A stretch of 64,000 nucleotides of DNA from DAIQRJ01 sp963708795 (GCA_963708795.1 CAVPUH010000006.1:620001-684000); one strand, 5' to 3'; counted from the stretch's first letter, positions 54,189 through 62,532 are shown. Notes: a model not told the origin generated them from the sequence alone. Made by a program: numbers and translations.

Positions 54189-55296
54189 TCAGTGGTGGCG
54201 GCCCGCAGCCTCGAGCACCTGCGGGGCCGACCCTCGACGCCGCGCCGGCCGCGGGTCCGGCCAGACCGGGTCGGGGATGTCACGTCGGAGTGTGGGGGCG
54301 ATGTCGCTCTGGAACAGCTCCATGCTCGCCCGGTGCTGGGTGGGCGTGAGGCCACCGGCGTCGGCGTGCACGTGCATGACCGAGTGGCCGAACTGGTCGT
54401 GGTAGCGATGGACCTTCTCCACGACCTGTTGCGGACTGCCGATCAGCGCAGAACTCCGGTCGATGTAGTCCTCGAACGTCTCGAACACCGGAGTCATGCC
54501 CAGCCGGCGCTGGAAGCCCAGACCGGCTTCGAAGATCGGCCGGTAGGTGTTCAGGGCATCTTGTGATCGCTGCGTGGCGTAGTAGCCGGCCGTGCCCGCG
54601 CCGACGATGGCGGTCGCGGGGTCGTGACCGTAGTGCACCCGGCGTTCCCGGTAGTAGCGCACGAGCTCAGCGTACGGCTCGATCGGGTTCGTGACGTTTG
54701 CCGAGAACAGTGGGTCGCCGTACTTCGCAGCCAGGTCGACAGATTCTCGGCTGGTGGCGCTTCCGTGCCAGACCCGCACGGGTTGTTGTAAGGGCTTCGG
54801 CCAGACCTCCGCGTCGACGAGGTCCGGACGGAATCGTGCCCGTCCAGGTCACCTTGTCCTCGCGCCACAGCCGCCGGAACAACTCGTAACCCTCGATGTT
54901 GCGAGCCCACTGGTCCTCCGTGGTGACGTCGAACAGGTCACGCTGAGCCGAGCCGTTGCCCTTGCCGATGATGAGCTCGAGTCGGCCGTCGGACAGATTG
55001 TCGAGCGTCGCGTAGTCCTCGTAGGCGCGGACCGGATCGAGCAGACTCAGGGTCGTGACCGCGGTGAAGAGCCGGATCCGCTCGGTCAGCGCGGCGATGT
55101 GGCTGAGGACCACCGGCGGCGCCGAGGAGATGAACGGGCGCTCGTGCCGCTCCCCCACGCCGAAGCCGTCGAACCCGAGTTCTTCGGCCAGCAAGGCGTT
55201 CTCGACGACCTCGTCGAACCGATCCCGGGTGGATACCTGCACGCCGGTCACCGGGTCGGGCGCGTGCACGATCAACGTGATGGCGAGGAACTTCAC
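54189..55296 (-). CDS. LLM class flavin-dependent oxidoreductase (one frame break)
   Basis: A luciferase-like oxidoreductase of about 368 residues. KFLAITLIVHAPDPVTGVQVSTRDRFDEVV, EELGFDGFGVGERHERPFISSAPPVVLSHIAALTERIRLFTAV and DNLSDGRLELIIGKGNGSAQRDLF show the TIM-barrel and flavin site. One surplus base near 54830 moves the frame to VRVWHGSATSRESVDLAAKYGDPLFSANVTNP and EDYIDRSSALIGSPQQVVEKVHRYHDQFGHSV. The GTG start overlaps the stop of the upstream DszA-like gene (GTGA), so the two are translated together. Probably FMNH2-dependent C-S or related cleavage; the substrate is not determinable. Confidence 0.84.
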
Positions 55297-56696
55297 GAGG
55301 CCACGCTGTCGTGCCTCGTCGAGGTGGGTGCTGCGGCCTGGTCCGTGCCGATCGCCGGAAGCCCCAGTCCGAGATTGTCGCGCAACGTCGTGCCCTCGTA
55401 GTCGATGCGATAGACACCCTTCTCCTGGAGGATCGGCACCACCGAATCGGCGAACTCGTCCAGGCCGCCGGGCGTGATGTGCGGCACCAGGATGAACCCG
55501 TCGGCCACGTCGTCCTGGACGTATCGGTCGATCTCGTCGGCGATCGAGGCCGCCGTCCCGACGAAGGAGTGCCGTGCGGTCACCGCGATGATCACCTCGC
55601 GGGTGGACAGATCGCCGGCAGCCGCGATTTCGCGCCATTCGTTCGCGATCGCGATCGGATCGCGATTCTGACGGACGCTGGCCCGGCCGCGAGCGATCGT
55701 GTTCTCACCGACGTTCGGGTCGATCGTCGGCAGCGGGCCGTCCGGATCGTGATCGCTCAGGTCGCGATTCCACAGCTGCTCGAGGAACTTGATGGCGGTC
55801 TGACCACTCACCTGCTGGTGCCGGATGACGTCGGCCTTCTCTTCGGCGTCCTCCTGGGTGTCACCGAGCACGAACGTGGCCGCCGGCAGGATCAGCAGCT
55901 GGTCGCGGGAGCGGCCGTATGCCGGCAGGCGTCGTTTGACGTCGGCATAGAACTGCCGACCCTCGTCGTACTGGCTGTACCTGCTGAAGATCGCGTCGGC
56001 CGAGGCTGCCGCGAACTCCCGGCCCTCGTCCGAGTCGCCGGCCTGGAAGATCACCGGGCGACCCTGCGGTGATCGCGGAACGTTGAACCGGCCGGAGATC
56101 GTGAAGTGCTCGTCGGCATGCTCGAACGTGCCCGCGAGTGGATCGCCGAGAAAGGTGCCGGACTCCCGGTCGGCCACGATCTCGTCGCCGTTCCAGGAAT
56201 CCCACAGCTCGACTGCTGTCTGCAGGAAGGCCTGCGCCCGTGAGTATCGCTGACTCTGAGCGAGGAACCCGCCACGGCGGAAGTTCTCACCGGTGAACGC
56301 ATCCCACGACGTCACGACGTTCCAGGCTGCCCGCCCACCGGATAGGTGGTCGAGACTGGCGAACTGCCGCGCGACCTCGTAGGGCTCGTTGAACGTGGAG
56401 TTGATCGTGCCTGCCAGGCCGAGGTGTTCCGTCACCGCCGCAAGCGCCGCGAGGACCGTGAACGTGTCGGGTCGCCCGACGACGTCGAGATCGTAGATCC
56501 GCCCGTTCTGTTCACGCAGACGCAGACCCTCCGCCAGGAAGAGGAAGTCGAACTTCGCTCGCTCGGCGGTGCGGGCGAAGTGGGCGAAGGAAGTGAACTC
56601 GACATGGCTCCCGGCCGCCGGATCGCTCCACACCGTCGTGTTGTTCACCCCGGGGAAGTGCGCGGCGAGATGGACCTGCTTCGTGGGCTTCGACAT
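55293..56696 (-). CDS. NtaA/SnaA/DszA-family FMN-dependent monooxygenase
   Basis: A 467-residue, intact member of the NtaA/SnaA/DszA (TIGR03860-like) monooxygenases, which oxidise chelators, antibiotics or sulfones using FMNH2 and oxygen. Family features are HLAAHFPGVNNTTVWSDPAAGS, FDFLFLAEGLRLRE, GLAGTINSTFNEPYEVARQFASLDHLSGGRAAWNVVTSWD and the C-terminal GVYRIDYEGTTLRDNLGL. The ATG has AGAGGA upstream. It lies in the SAM-riboswitch operon with three further LLM genes and two reductases opposite, so it is most likely a desulfurising (DszA-like) enzyme. The exact substrate is unknown. Confidence 0.88.
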   Translation of the reverse strand: MSKPTKQVHLAAHFPGVNNTTVWSDPAAGSHVEFTSFAHFARTAERAKFDFLFLAEGLRLREQNGRIYDLDVVGRPDTFTVLAALAAVTEHLGLAGTINSTFNEPYEVARQFASLDHLSGGRAAWNVVTSWDAFTGENFRRGGFLAQSQRYSRAQAFLQTAVELWDSWNGDEIVADRESGTFLGDPLAGTFEHADEHFTISGRFNVPRSPQGRPVIFQAGDSDEGREFAAASADAIFSRYSQYDEGRQFYADVKRRLPAYGRSRDQLLILPAATFVLGDTQEDAEEKADVIRHQQVSGQTAIKFLEQLWNRDLSDHDPDGPLPTIDPNVGENTIARGRASVRQNRDPIAIANEWREIAAAGDLSTREVIIAVTARHSFVGTAASIADEIDRYVQDDVADGFILVPHITPGGLDEFADSVVPILQEKGVYRIDYEGTTLRDNLGLGLPAIGTDQAAAPTSTRHDSVAS

Positions 56697-56712
56697 GTGT
56701 GCAGTCCTCTTC

Positions 56713-57912
56713 TCAGGCGGCTTCGTAGCGATTGCCCGGACGTGGCAGGCCGAGGTGTCCACGCAACGTCGTCGCGCGGTAGTTGTCGCGGTACAACCCG
56801 CGGCGCTGTAGCTCGGGCACCAACCGAGAGGTGATCGCGGACAGGTCGTGCGGGAGCGCACCCGGGCGGAGACGGACGCCTTGGTAGCCCGCGGCGTGCA
56901 GCCGGGTGATCTCCTCGGCCAGACCGGCGGAGGTACCGACGAACGTCCGGGCGTCCGAGTTGAACTCGGCCCCGTCGAGCTCGTCGAGTCGGTCCTTGCG
57001 TGCGGCAGCACGTGCCACGTCGTCGTCGAGGAACACGATGAGGTCGGCGAACACCTGAAGGGGGGCCGACCGGGTCGTGGTGGCCTCTACAGCACGTACC
57101 TCGGCCAGGACCGCATGCTTCTGCGCGTCGTCGAGCGGCGTCACGAACACCACATCGGCCTGCCGAGCGGCCAGCTGGTACGTCTCGGCCGAGTGCGCGA
57201 GGGCGGCGACGATCGGCTGTCCTTGTGGTGGCCGCGGGGTGATCGACGGACCGCGCACGGAGAAGTGCGGACCCTCGAAGTCGATGTAGTGCAGGCGATC
57301 ACGGTCGATGAACCGGCCGGTTGCGGTGTCCCGGATCTCGGCATCGTCCTGCCAGCTGTCCCACAGCCGGCGGACCACCTCGACATAGTCGGCCGCCTCG
57401 TCGAGGCGTTCGGCGAGGATCGCGCGAACGTCGGGGTCGTCGACGTTCTGCGCGGTGACGTCGAGCCCGGGGCGACGGCCGAACAGCGCTGCCTCCCCGC
57501 CCAGACCGCCGACCCGTACCTGAACCCCGGCGCGTCCGGTGCTGACGAAGTCGAGTGTGGCGATCGCCTTCGAAATGTGGAACGGCTCGGTGTGAGCCGT
57601 CGTGATCGTCGGGATCACGCCGATGTTCGATGTCGTCGGTGCGATGCGCGCGGCGATCAGCACGGCGTCGAGGCGACCCCGGACCCGGTCGACCCGGCGA
57701 TCGCCGGCGAACCGGTCGGCGGACTGGATCGTGAGCGCATCGTCGATGGTGACGAAGTCGAGAAGGCCACGCTCCGCCTCGGCCACGAGTTCCGACCAAT
57801 AGCCGGCGGTGAGCAGGTCACCCGGACGAGCGTCGTCCGACCGCCAGGCGGCCGGGTGCCAGCCGGCGCCGTCCAGGGCGACGGCGAGACTGATGTGGTG
57901 CTGCGGTGACAT
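56713..57912 (-). CDS. LLM class flavin-dependent monooxygenase (NtaA-related)
   Basis: A 399-residue luciferase-like monooxygenase and the first gene of the minus-strand operon. HISLAVALDGAGWHPAAWRSDDARPGDLLTAGYW, RGLLDFVTIDDAL, TLDFVSTGRAGVQVRVGG and the C-terminal LYRDNYRATTLRGHLGLP relate it to the neighbouring DszA-like protein. The ATG has AGGAAG upstream. Its leader of about 200 bases carries the second SAM-IV riboswitch, so it should be expressed when SAM is low. The next gene follows after 16 bases. Confidence 0.86.
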   Translation of the reverse strand: MSPQHHISLAVALDGAGWHPAAWRSDDARPGDLLTAGYWSELVAEAERGLLDFVTIDDALTIQSADRFAGDRRVDRVRGRLDAVLIAARIAPTTSNIGVIPTITTAHTEPFHISKAIATLDFVSTGRAGVQVRVGGLGGEAALFGRRPGLDVTAQNVDDPDVRAILAERLDEAADYVEVVRRLWDSWQDDAEIRDTATGRFIDRDRLHYIDFEGPHFSVRGPSITPRPPQGQPIVAALAHSAETYQLAARQADVVFVTPLDDAQKHAVLAEVRAVEATTTRSAPLQVFADLIVFLDDDVARAAARKDRLDELDGAEFNSDARTFVGTSAGLAEEITRLHAAGYQGVRLRPGALPHDLSAITSRLVPELQRRGLYRDNYRATTLRGHLGLPRPGNRYEAA

Positions 57913-58036
57913 GGCATCTTCCTGGTGCGGTTCGGCAGCACCGCGGGGATCCCGCCATGCCGGTCGAGACGTCGGCGAACGTGCGGTGCCGGGACTCGCA
58001 AGGGCTCATCGCGCTTACAGGATTGGGTACCTGTCC

Positions 58037-58115
58037 GGTCGTCACCTGGGGCACCCCACCGCTGCGCGAGGGTTGCCGGTCAGCAAGCCAGGGCATGACG
58101 CTGACACTCTTGACC
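58037..58115 (-). ncRNA. SAM-IV riboswitch (minus-strand LLM operon)
   Basis: On the complement: GGTCAAGAGTGTCAGCGTC, TGCCCTGGCTTGCTGACC, GGCAACCCTC, GCGGTGGGGTGCCCC, AGGTGACGACC. These are the same conserved words as the plus-strand copy at 51560-51638, with compensating changes in the CCCTGG/CCAGG-type stem. It lies 124 bases upstream of the first monooxygenase start. Confidence 0.9.
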
Positions 58116-58125
58116 TTCGACCGCC

Positions 58126-58161
58126 ACGGTACGAGGCCTCTGCGTGGCGTGTCAATTCCTA
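58126..58161 (-). promoter_or_regulatory. Promoter of the LLM operon
   Basis: TTGACA (complement of 58150-58155), an 18-base spacer and TACCGT (complement of 58126-58131) lie ten bases before the riboswitch. TAGGAATTGAC spans the -35 exactly as in the convergent operon, and the near-palindrome TTCCTGTAGGAA is centred just upstream, a possible regulator site. Confidence 0.7.
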
Positions 58162-58190
58162 CAGGAACAGTATGCAATCACCGGCGCGCA

Positions 58191-58604
58191 TCATGACCGG
58201 CCGGTCTGACCACTCGAAAGGGTCCGCGTCTGCCAGACGATGACGAGGGTCGTGCCGAGGATCACGAGGCCGTTGATCGCGTGCAGGCCGAAGAGGAGCG
58301 GGCCACCGGTGCGGGCATCGCCAGAGTCGTCCATCGCCTTCGCCGCGTTCGCGATGAGGACCTGCACCGCGGTCAGCCCGGCGACCAGGGCGAGCGGCCC
58401 GAAGAACCGTCGTGGCAGCCGGGCCAGGGCGGCGACCGCCATCATCAGGAGCGGCAGGACGAAGATGATGTACCCGAGCGCGTGATGCGGTCGGTAGGAC
58501 TCCTCTCGAGGCGCGGTACTGAATCCCCCCACCGCGGCGAAGAAGAACTGTGCGACGACGATCGCCACGAGCAGGATCGACAGTCCGCTGAACGTCTTGC
58601 GCAT
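58191..58604 (-). CDS. DUF6220-like small membrane protein
   Basis: A 137-residue membrane protein with four helices: LSILLVAIVVAQFFFAAVGGF, HHALGYIIFVLPLLMMAVAALA, FFGPLALVAGLTAVQVLIANAAK and FGLHAINGLVILGTTLVIVWQTR. The F-x-A-A-x-G-x-F, H-x-x-x-G and L-H-x-x-N-G motifs with histidines in membrane helices recall small cytochrome-b-like or DUF6220 proteins. The function is unknown. The ATG has GAAGGG upstream. It lies upstream of, and is read away from, the LLM operon promoter, so it is probably independent. Confidence 0.72.
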   Translation of the reverse strand: MRKTFSGLSILLVAIVVAQFFFAAVGGFSTAPREESYRPHHALGYIIFVLPLLMMAVAALARLPRRFFGPLALVAGLTAVQVLIANAAKAMDDSGDARTGGPLLFGLHAINGLVILGTTLVIVWQTRTLSSGQTGRS

Positions 58605-58653
58605 CTGGCGACCCTTCGCGTCTCGGGGTGGACACCCAGCTCGGCCTCGGCGG

Positions 58654-60576
58654 CTAGATCGTCATCCGTGATCCCATCACCACCGTCCGGTCGGGTGGGA
58701 GGCCGAAGTAGCCCGCGGCGTCGGCGGTGATGTGGGACGTCCCGACGAACAGCCGCTTGCGCCAACGCGGCATGTCGGGGCCATCACCGACCTGGAGGTC
58801 GATCGTCGACAGGAAGTACGACGCGTCGTCCACATCGAGCGGGCACTCGACTCCGGCGTCGAGTGCCAGTTCGAGCAGCCGCGGGACGTGGGGGTTCTCC
58901 TTGTAGCCGATGCGGGCCGTCACGAACGTGATCCCGTCGTCGATGAACCCGAGGTCGTCGATGACGATCCGATCGCCGTCGTCGACACGCGGCACCGGCT
59001 GCGTCTCGATCGACAGGATGACCACGTGCTCGTGCAGCACGTGGTTGTGCTCGACGTTGGCGCGCATCGCGAGCGGGGTGGTCGCCTTGCCGCGGTTGAG
59101 GAAGACGGCCGTGCCCGGCACCCGAGCCAATGCCGGCTGCCGATCGTGGAGCTCGGCCACGAACTCACGCAGTGACCCCTCCTCACGCTCGCGGCGGGCG
59201 GTCACGAGCGTGCGACCACGCTGCCAGGTGGTGAGGACCGTGAACACTGTGAGGGCGATGAGCAGGGGCACCCACGCCCCGTGGAGGAGCTTCGTGAGGT
59301 TGGCCGCCAGGAAGAGGAGTTCGACGGTGAGGAACACCGCGGCCCCGAGGACCACGAGCCACAGCGGCTTCCGCCACTGATGGCGCACGAAGTAGAAGAA
59401 CAGCAAGGTCGTGATCGTGATCGTGCCCGTTACCGCCATCCCGAACGCGTACGCCAGCGACGCGGACGAGCGGAACGCGAACACGAGCGTGAGCACCGCG
59501 ACCATCAGCACCCAGTTGATCCACGGGACATAGATCTGTCCGACCGTCTCGTCGGAGGTGTGGGCGATCCGCAGCCGTGGCAGGTATCCGAGCTGAACGG
59601 CCTGGTGGGATACCGAGAACGCCCCGGTGATGACGGCTTGTGAGGCGATCACGGTCGCGGCCGTCGCCAGCAACACCATCGGAAGCCGTGCCCACCCCGG
59701 CACCAGCAGGAAGAACGGGCTGACGACGGACTTCTGGTCACCGAGGACGAGCGCTCCCTGACCCATGTAGCTGAGCACACAAGCCGGGAACACGAGGATG
59801 AGCCATGCCCGGGTGATCGGCGATCGACCGAAGTGGCCGAGGTCGGCGTACAGGGCCTCGGCGCCCGTGATCGCGAGCACGACCGCCGCGAGCGCGAAGA
59901 ACGCGACGGAGAAGTGGCCGACCAGATAGCCGACCGCATACGTCGGGGACAGGGCTTTGAGGATGCTCGGGTGTTCGACGATGCCGACGATGCCACCGGC
60001 GCCGATCGCGGTGAACCAGACGATCATCACCGGCCCGAACAGCCGCCCGACCTTCGCAGTACCGACGCGCTGCGAGGCGAACAGACACACGATGATGACG
60101 GCCGTCACCGGTACGACCAGCCGCGCCAGCGAGGGTTCGACGACCTTCAGACCCTCCACTGCCGACAGCACGGAGATCGCTGGTGTGATCATGCTGTCGC
60201 CGAAGAACAGCGACGCCCCGAAGACGCCGAGTCCGGCCAGGATGAGCTTGGTCCGCCGATCGCCGGGCATCGCACGCCGGCGAATCAGCGTGATCAGTGC
60301 CATGATCCCGCCCTCGCCGTCGTTGTCGGCGCGCAGAACCAGGAGCACGTACTTGATCGTCACGATGATCGTCACCGACCAGACGATCAGCGAGATCAGT
60401 CCGTACACGCTCGCTTGCGAGACGGCCACCGGGTGCGGGTCCCCCGGGCTGAAGATGGTCTGCACCGTGTAGATGGGACTGGTGCCGATGTCGCCGAACA
60501 CGACCCCGAGCGCGGCCACGGTGACCGCCGTGCGGGAGAGGCTGTGCGTCGAGCCGGCGCGGACGCCGGGCGCCAC
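58654..60576 (-). CDS. kup: KUP/HAK/KT family potassium transporter
   Basis: A 640-residue intact Kup potassium:proton symporter. TVAALGVVFGDIGTSPIYTVQTIF is the family's first membrane segment. It is followed by GEGGIMALITLIRR, GLGVFGASLFFGDSMITPAISVLSAVEGL, LYADLGHFGRSPITRAWLILVFPACVLSYMGQGALVL, AFGMAVTGTITITTLLFFYFVRHQW and a C-terminal cytoplasmic domain (GTAVFLNRGKATTPLAMRANVEHNHVLHEHVVILSIE). About 12 membrane spans are expected. The GTG start is used. A strong promoter lies ~90 bases upstream. No potassium- or c-di-AMP-responsive RNA was recognised in the leader. Confidence 0.95.
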   Translation of the reverse strand: MAPGVRAGSTHSLSRTAVTVAALGVVFGDIGTSPIYTVQTIFSPGDPHPVAVSQASVYGLISLIVWSVTIIVTIKYVLLVLRADNDGEGGIMALITLIRRRAMPGDRRTKLILAGLGVFGASLFFGDSMITPAISVLSAVEGLKVVEPSLARLVVPVTAVIIVCLFASQRVGTAKVGRLFGPVMIVWFTAIGAGGIVGIVEHPSILKALSPTYAVGYLVGHFSVAFFALAAVVLAITGAEALYADLGHFGRSPITRAWLILVFPACVLSYMGQGALVLGDQKSVVSPFFLLVPGWARLPMVLLATAATVIASQAVITGAFSVSHQAVQLGYLPRLRIAHTSDETVGQIYVPWINWVLMVAVLTLVFAFRSSASLAYAFGMAVTGTITITTLLFFYFVRHQWRKPLWLVVLGAAVFLTVELLFLAANLTKLLHGAWVPLLIALTVFTVLTTWQRGRTLVTARREREEGSLREFVAELHDRQPALARVPGTAVFLNRGKATTPLAMRANVEHNHVLHEHVVILSIETQPVPRVDDGDRIVIDDLGFIDDGITFVTARIGYKENPHVPRLLELALDAGVECPLDVDDASYFLSTIDLQVGDGPDMPRWRKRLFVGTSHITADAAGYFGLPPDRTVVMGSRMTI

Positions 60577-60664
60577 GTCGGCGACCGGCTCCAGCGCCGT
60601 CAGCGGGTCACCCTCATGATGGCCGACTGGCCGTTCGGGCAGGCGGCAGGCTGTTCACTCCCTC

Positions 60665-60693
60665 ATTAACAACCTGCCACCAGTCCGTGTCAA
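60665..60693 (-). promoter_or_regulatory. Promoter of kup
   Basis: TTGACA (complement of 60688-60693), a 17-base spacer and GTTAAT (complement of 60665-60670), a near-consensus vegetative promoter, start a leader of about 80 bases before the GTG. Confidence 0.65.
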
Positions 60694-60705
60694 CGACCGT
60701 CGCGG

Positions 60706-61671
60706 TCACGGCTGGGTGGCACCGATCAGGCGCGTCCCCAGCGCGTGGACGACAGAGCGGAGTTCATCGCCACCCTCGACGGTGAACGAGACACGGGTCT
60801 CGGCGAGTGCCGTCGCCAGTTGACCGGCATACCAGTAGGGGTTGCCGGTCGTCCCACGAAGGCGGGTCGTCTCCTCGTCGACCCGCTCGAGGATGCCGAG
60901 CCCGCGACGTGGCAACCAGGTGAGATGGTCGAGCGGCGCCTGGAGGAGCACGACGGCGTCGAACTCCCAGCCGCTGGCGAGGTTCTGCTCGACCAAGGCG
61001 ACCGGGTCCAGATCTCCGGGTGGATCGAAGGTCTCGGCCAACTCCTCCACGCGCTGAACGCGGTCGACCCGGTAGCTGCGGACGTCACCCGCCTCGGTTC
61101 GGCACAGCAGGTACCACCGTCCGTGGCGAACGACGACCGCCCAGGGATCCACGACCGTCGTCCACTCCCGGCCGGATTCGGCGCGATACTCGATGCGGAC
61201 GCGATGCCGTCCTGCGGATGCGGTCACCAGGTTCGTGGTGGTGGCGGCATCCGGGCGGACGGCCCCGAGGTCCGGAGCAGCAGATGCGTGCTGGCGCACG
61301 GCGGCGGCCTGCGCGGCCACGTTCTCCGGCAACGCCCGCACGAGTTTGCCCAGGGCCCCACCGACGGGGTCGCCGACGTCCGCGGCCGCGTGGTGCCCGT
61401 CGAGGACGGCCATCACCAGCCCGAGCGCCTCCGCGGCGGTGAACACCAAGGGCGGCAGGCGCAGACCGCGGCCGAGCCGGTACCCGCCATAGGGTCCCCG
61501 CGTCGACTCCACCGGAATGCCGGCCTCCCGCAGCATGCCGACGTAGCGCCGAGCCGCGCGCTCGGACACGCCGAGGCGTTCCGCCAGCTCGCCGGCATGC
61601 AGGCGGCCGGCGCTCTGCAGGTACTCCAGGGTCAGCAGTGCTCGCGAGGTCGGGCTGCCGTCGGCGGTCAC
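60706..61671 (-). CDS. YafY-like HTH/WYL-domain transcriptional regulator
   Basis: A 321-residue regulator: N-terminal winged helix-turn-helix (RALLTLEYLQSAGRLHAGELAERLGVSERAARRYVGMLREAGIPVES, residues ~9-55), then GPYGGYRLGRGLRLPPLVFTAAEALGL. A WYL domain follows, with RHRVRIEYRAESGREWTTVVDPWAVVVRHGRWYLLCRTEAGDVRSYRVDRVQRVEELAETF (the conserved G-R-W-Y-L and R-x-D-R), and a C-terminal extension. WYL domains sense nucleic acids or other ligands. It is divergent from the DinB-like gene; a perfect inverted repeat between them is the probable operator. Confidence 0.9.
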   Translation of the reverse strand: MTADGSPTSRALLTLEYLQSAGRLHAGELAERLGVSERAARRYVGMLREAGIPVESTRGPYGGYRLGRGLRLPPLVFTAAEALGLVMAVLDGHHAAADVGDPVGGALGKLVRALPENVAAQAAAVRQHASAAPDLGAVRPDAATTTNLVTASAGRHRVRIEYRAESGREWTTVVDPWAVVVRHGRWYLLCRTEAGDVRSYRVDRVQRVEELAETFDPPGDLDPVALVEQNLASGWEFDAVVLLQAPLDHLTWLPRRGLGILERVDEETTRLRGTTGNPYWYAGQLATALAETRVSFTVEGGDELRSVVHALGTRLIGATQP

Positions 61672-61682
61672 AGGCGACGATT

Positions 61683-61705
61683 ATTCCGGAAGTCTTCCAT
61701 CCGGA
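61683..61705. promoter_or_regulatory. Palindromic operator between the WYL regulator and the DinB-like gene
   Basis: TTCCGGA and TCCGGAA flank a nine-base centre, and inside it GGAAG-T-CTTCC is a second perfect palindrome overlapping the first. It lies in the 54-base gap, ~10 bases before the TACCGT box of the DinB-like gene, well placed for autoregulation. Confidence 0.6.
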
Positions 61706-61725
61706 ACCGGCTTTACCGTCGTCTC

Positions 61726-62298
61726 ATGACGAGAACAGTTCCCCCGTGGGAGCCTCCCTACTCTGCCCCGCCCGCCGTGAGCCTGGTCGCCGCGCTGGAC
61801 CGGATGCGCGTGACCTTCCGCTGGAAGGCCGACGGCCTGGACGTGGCCGGGCTCAACGCACGCATCGGTGTCTCCACTCTCACGATCGGCGGGCTCCTCA
61901 AGCACCTGACGAGGGTCGAGGACGTCCACTTCACGTGGGACGTCCTCGGCGCCCCGCCGTCGGAGCCGTGGCGCTCGCTCGACTGGGACGCGACACCCGA
62001 CTGGGACTTCGAGTCGGCGGCCGACGACAGTCCCGACGACCTCTACGCGGCCTACGATGCGGCCGTCGCGCGATCACGGCAGATCCTGCGTGACCGGCTG
62101 GTCGAGGGGGACCTGGAACAGCCGACCGCGATGGGTGAACGCGCCGGCATCACGTTCAGCCTCGGTCGGCTCGTGGCCGACATGGTCGAGGAGTACGGAC
62201 GACACACCGGGCAGGCGGACATGCTCCGCGAAGCCGTCGACGGCCGGGTAGGTGAGGATCCGCCGGCCGACTACCTGCCAGTGTTCTTCGCCGACTGA
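61726..62298 (+). CDS. DinB-like / DUF664 family protein
   Basis: A 190-residue helical-bundle protein of the DinB/mycothiol-transferase-like superfamily. RMRVTFRWKADGLDVAGLN, TLTIGGLLKHLTRVEDVHFTW (first metal His), SFSLGRLVADMVEEYGRHTGQADMLRE-like text (FSLGRLVADMVEEYGRHTGQADMLRE spans the late H-x-G-x-A-D) mark the DUF664 group. These proteins bind a divalent metal and may use low-molecular-weight thiols. The ATG lies six bases after TACCGT (leaderless type). It is probably controlled by the divergent WYL regulator. Confidence 0.84.
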   Translation: MTRTVPPWEPPYSAPPAVSLVAALDRMRVTFRWKADGLDVAGLNARIGVSTLTIGGLLKHLTRVEDVHFTWDVLGAPPSEPWRSLDWDATPDWDFESAADDSPDDLYAAYDAAVARSRQILRDRLVEGDLEQPTAMGERAGITFSLGRLVADMVEEYGRHTGQADMLREAVDGRVGEDPPADYLPVFFAD

Positions 62299-62341
62299 GC
62301 GACATCGACGATCCGGTCGCTCGCCTCTGGCCCGATGCGGG

Positions 62342-62523
62342 TCAGTGGTGGAAGAGCCGCAGCCCGGTCTGGGCCAGCACGACTCCCTGTTCCCGACAGG
62401 CCGTCTCCACGTCGCCGGACCGGATGGACCCACCGGGCTCGGCGATGCAGGACACACCGTGGCGGCAAGCGTGGGCGACGCGTGTGCCGACTGATGCGGG
62501 TTCGTGCCATAGCGCAGGTCCAT
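62342..62523 (-). pseudogene. purH: AICAR transformylase (standalone PurH domain) reduced to its two ends
   Basis: The ATG at 62523 begins MDLRYGTNPHQSAHASPT, the recognisable start of the actinobacterial standalone AICAR formyltransferase. In another frame the sequence HGVSCIAEPGGSIRSGD, then VETACREQGVVLAQTGLRLFHH and a stop at 62342, is its C-terminal end. The ~300 central residues, including the active site, are missing and the two ends are out of frame. Upstream lies a ZTP riboswitch and a GAGGAG ribosome site, both normal for a full gene. Either a deletion in the organism or a collapsed assembly could explain it. Confidence 0.82.
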
Positions 62524-62532
62524 CGGTTGTCT

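Noticed and set aside
2155..55296. Programmed +1 frameshifting as a genome-wide decoding mechanism
   Set aside because: The sites share no slippery sequence, rare codon or downstream structure that I can see, and they occur at random places in unrelated genes; insertion errors explain the single sign more simply.
60577..60664. c-di-AMP (ydaO) riboswitch in front of kup
   Set aside because: The leader is only ~85 bases and none of the conserved ydaO words are seen.
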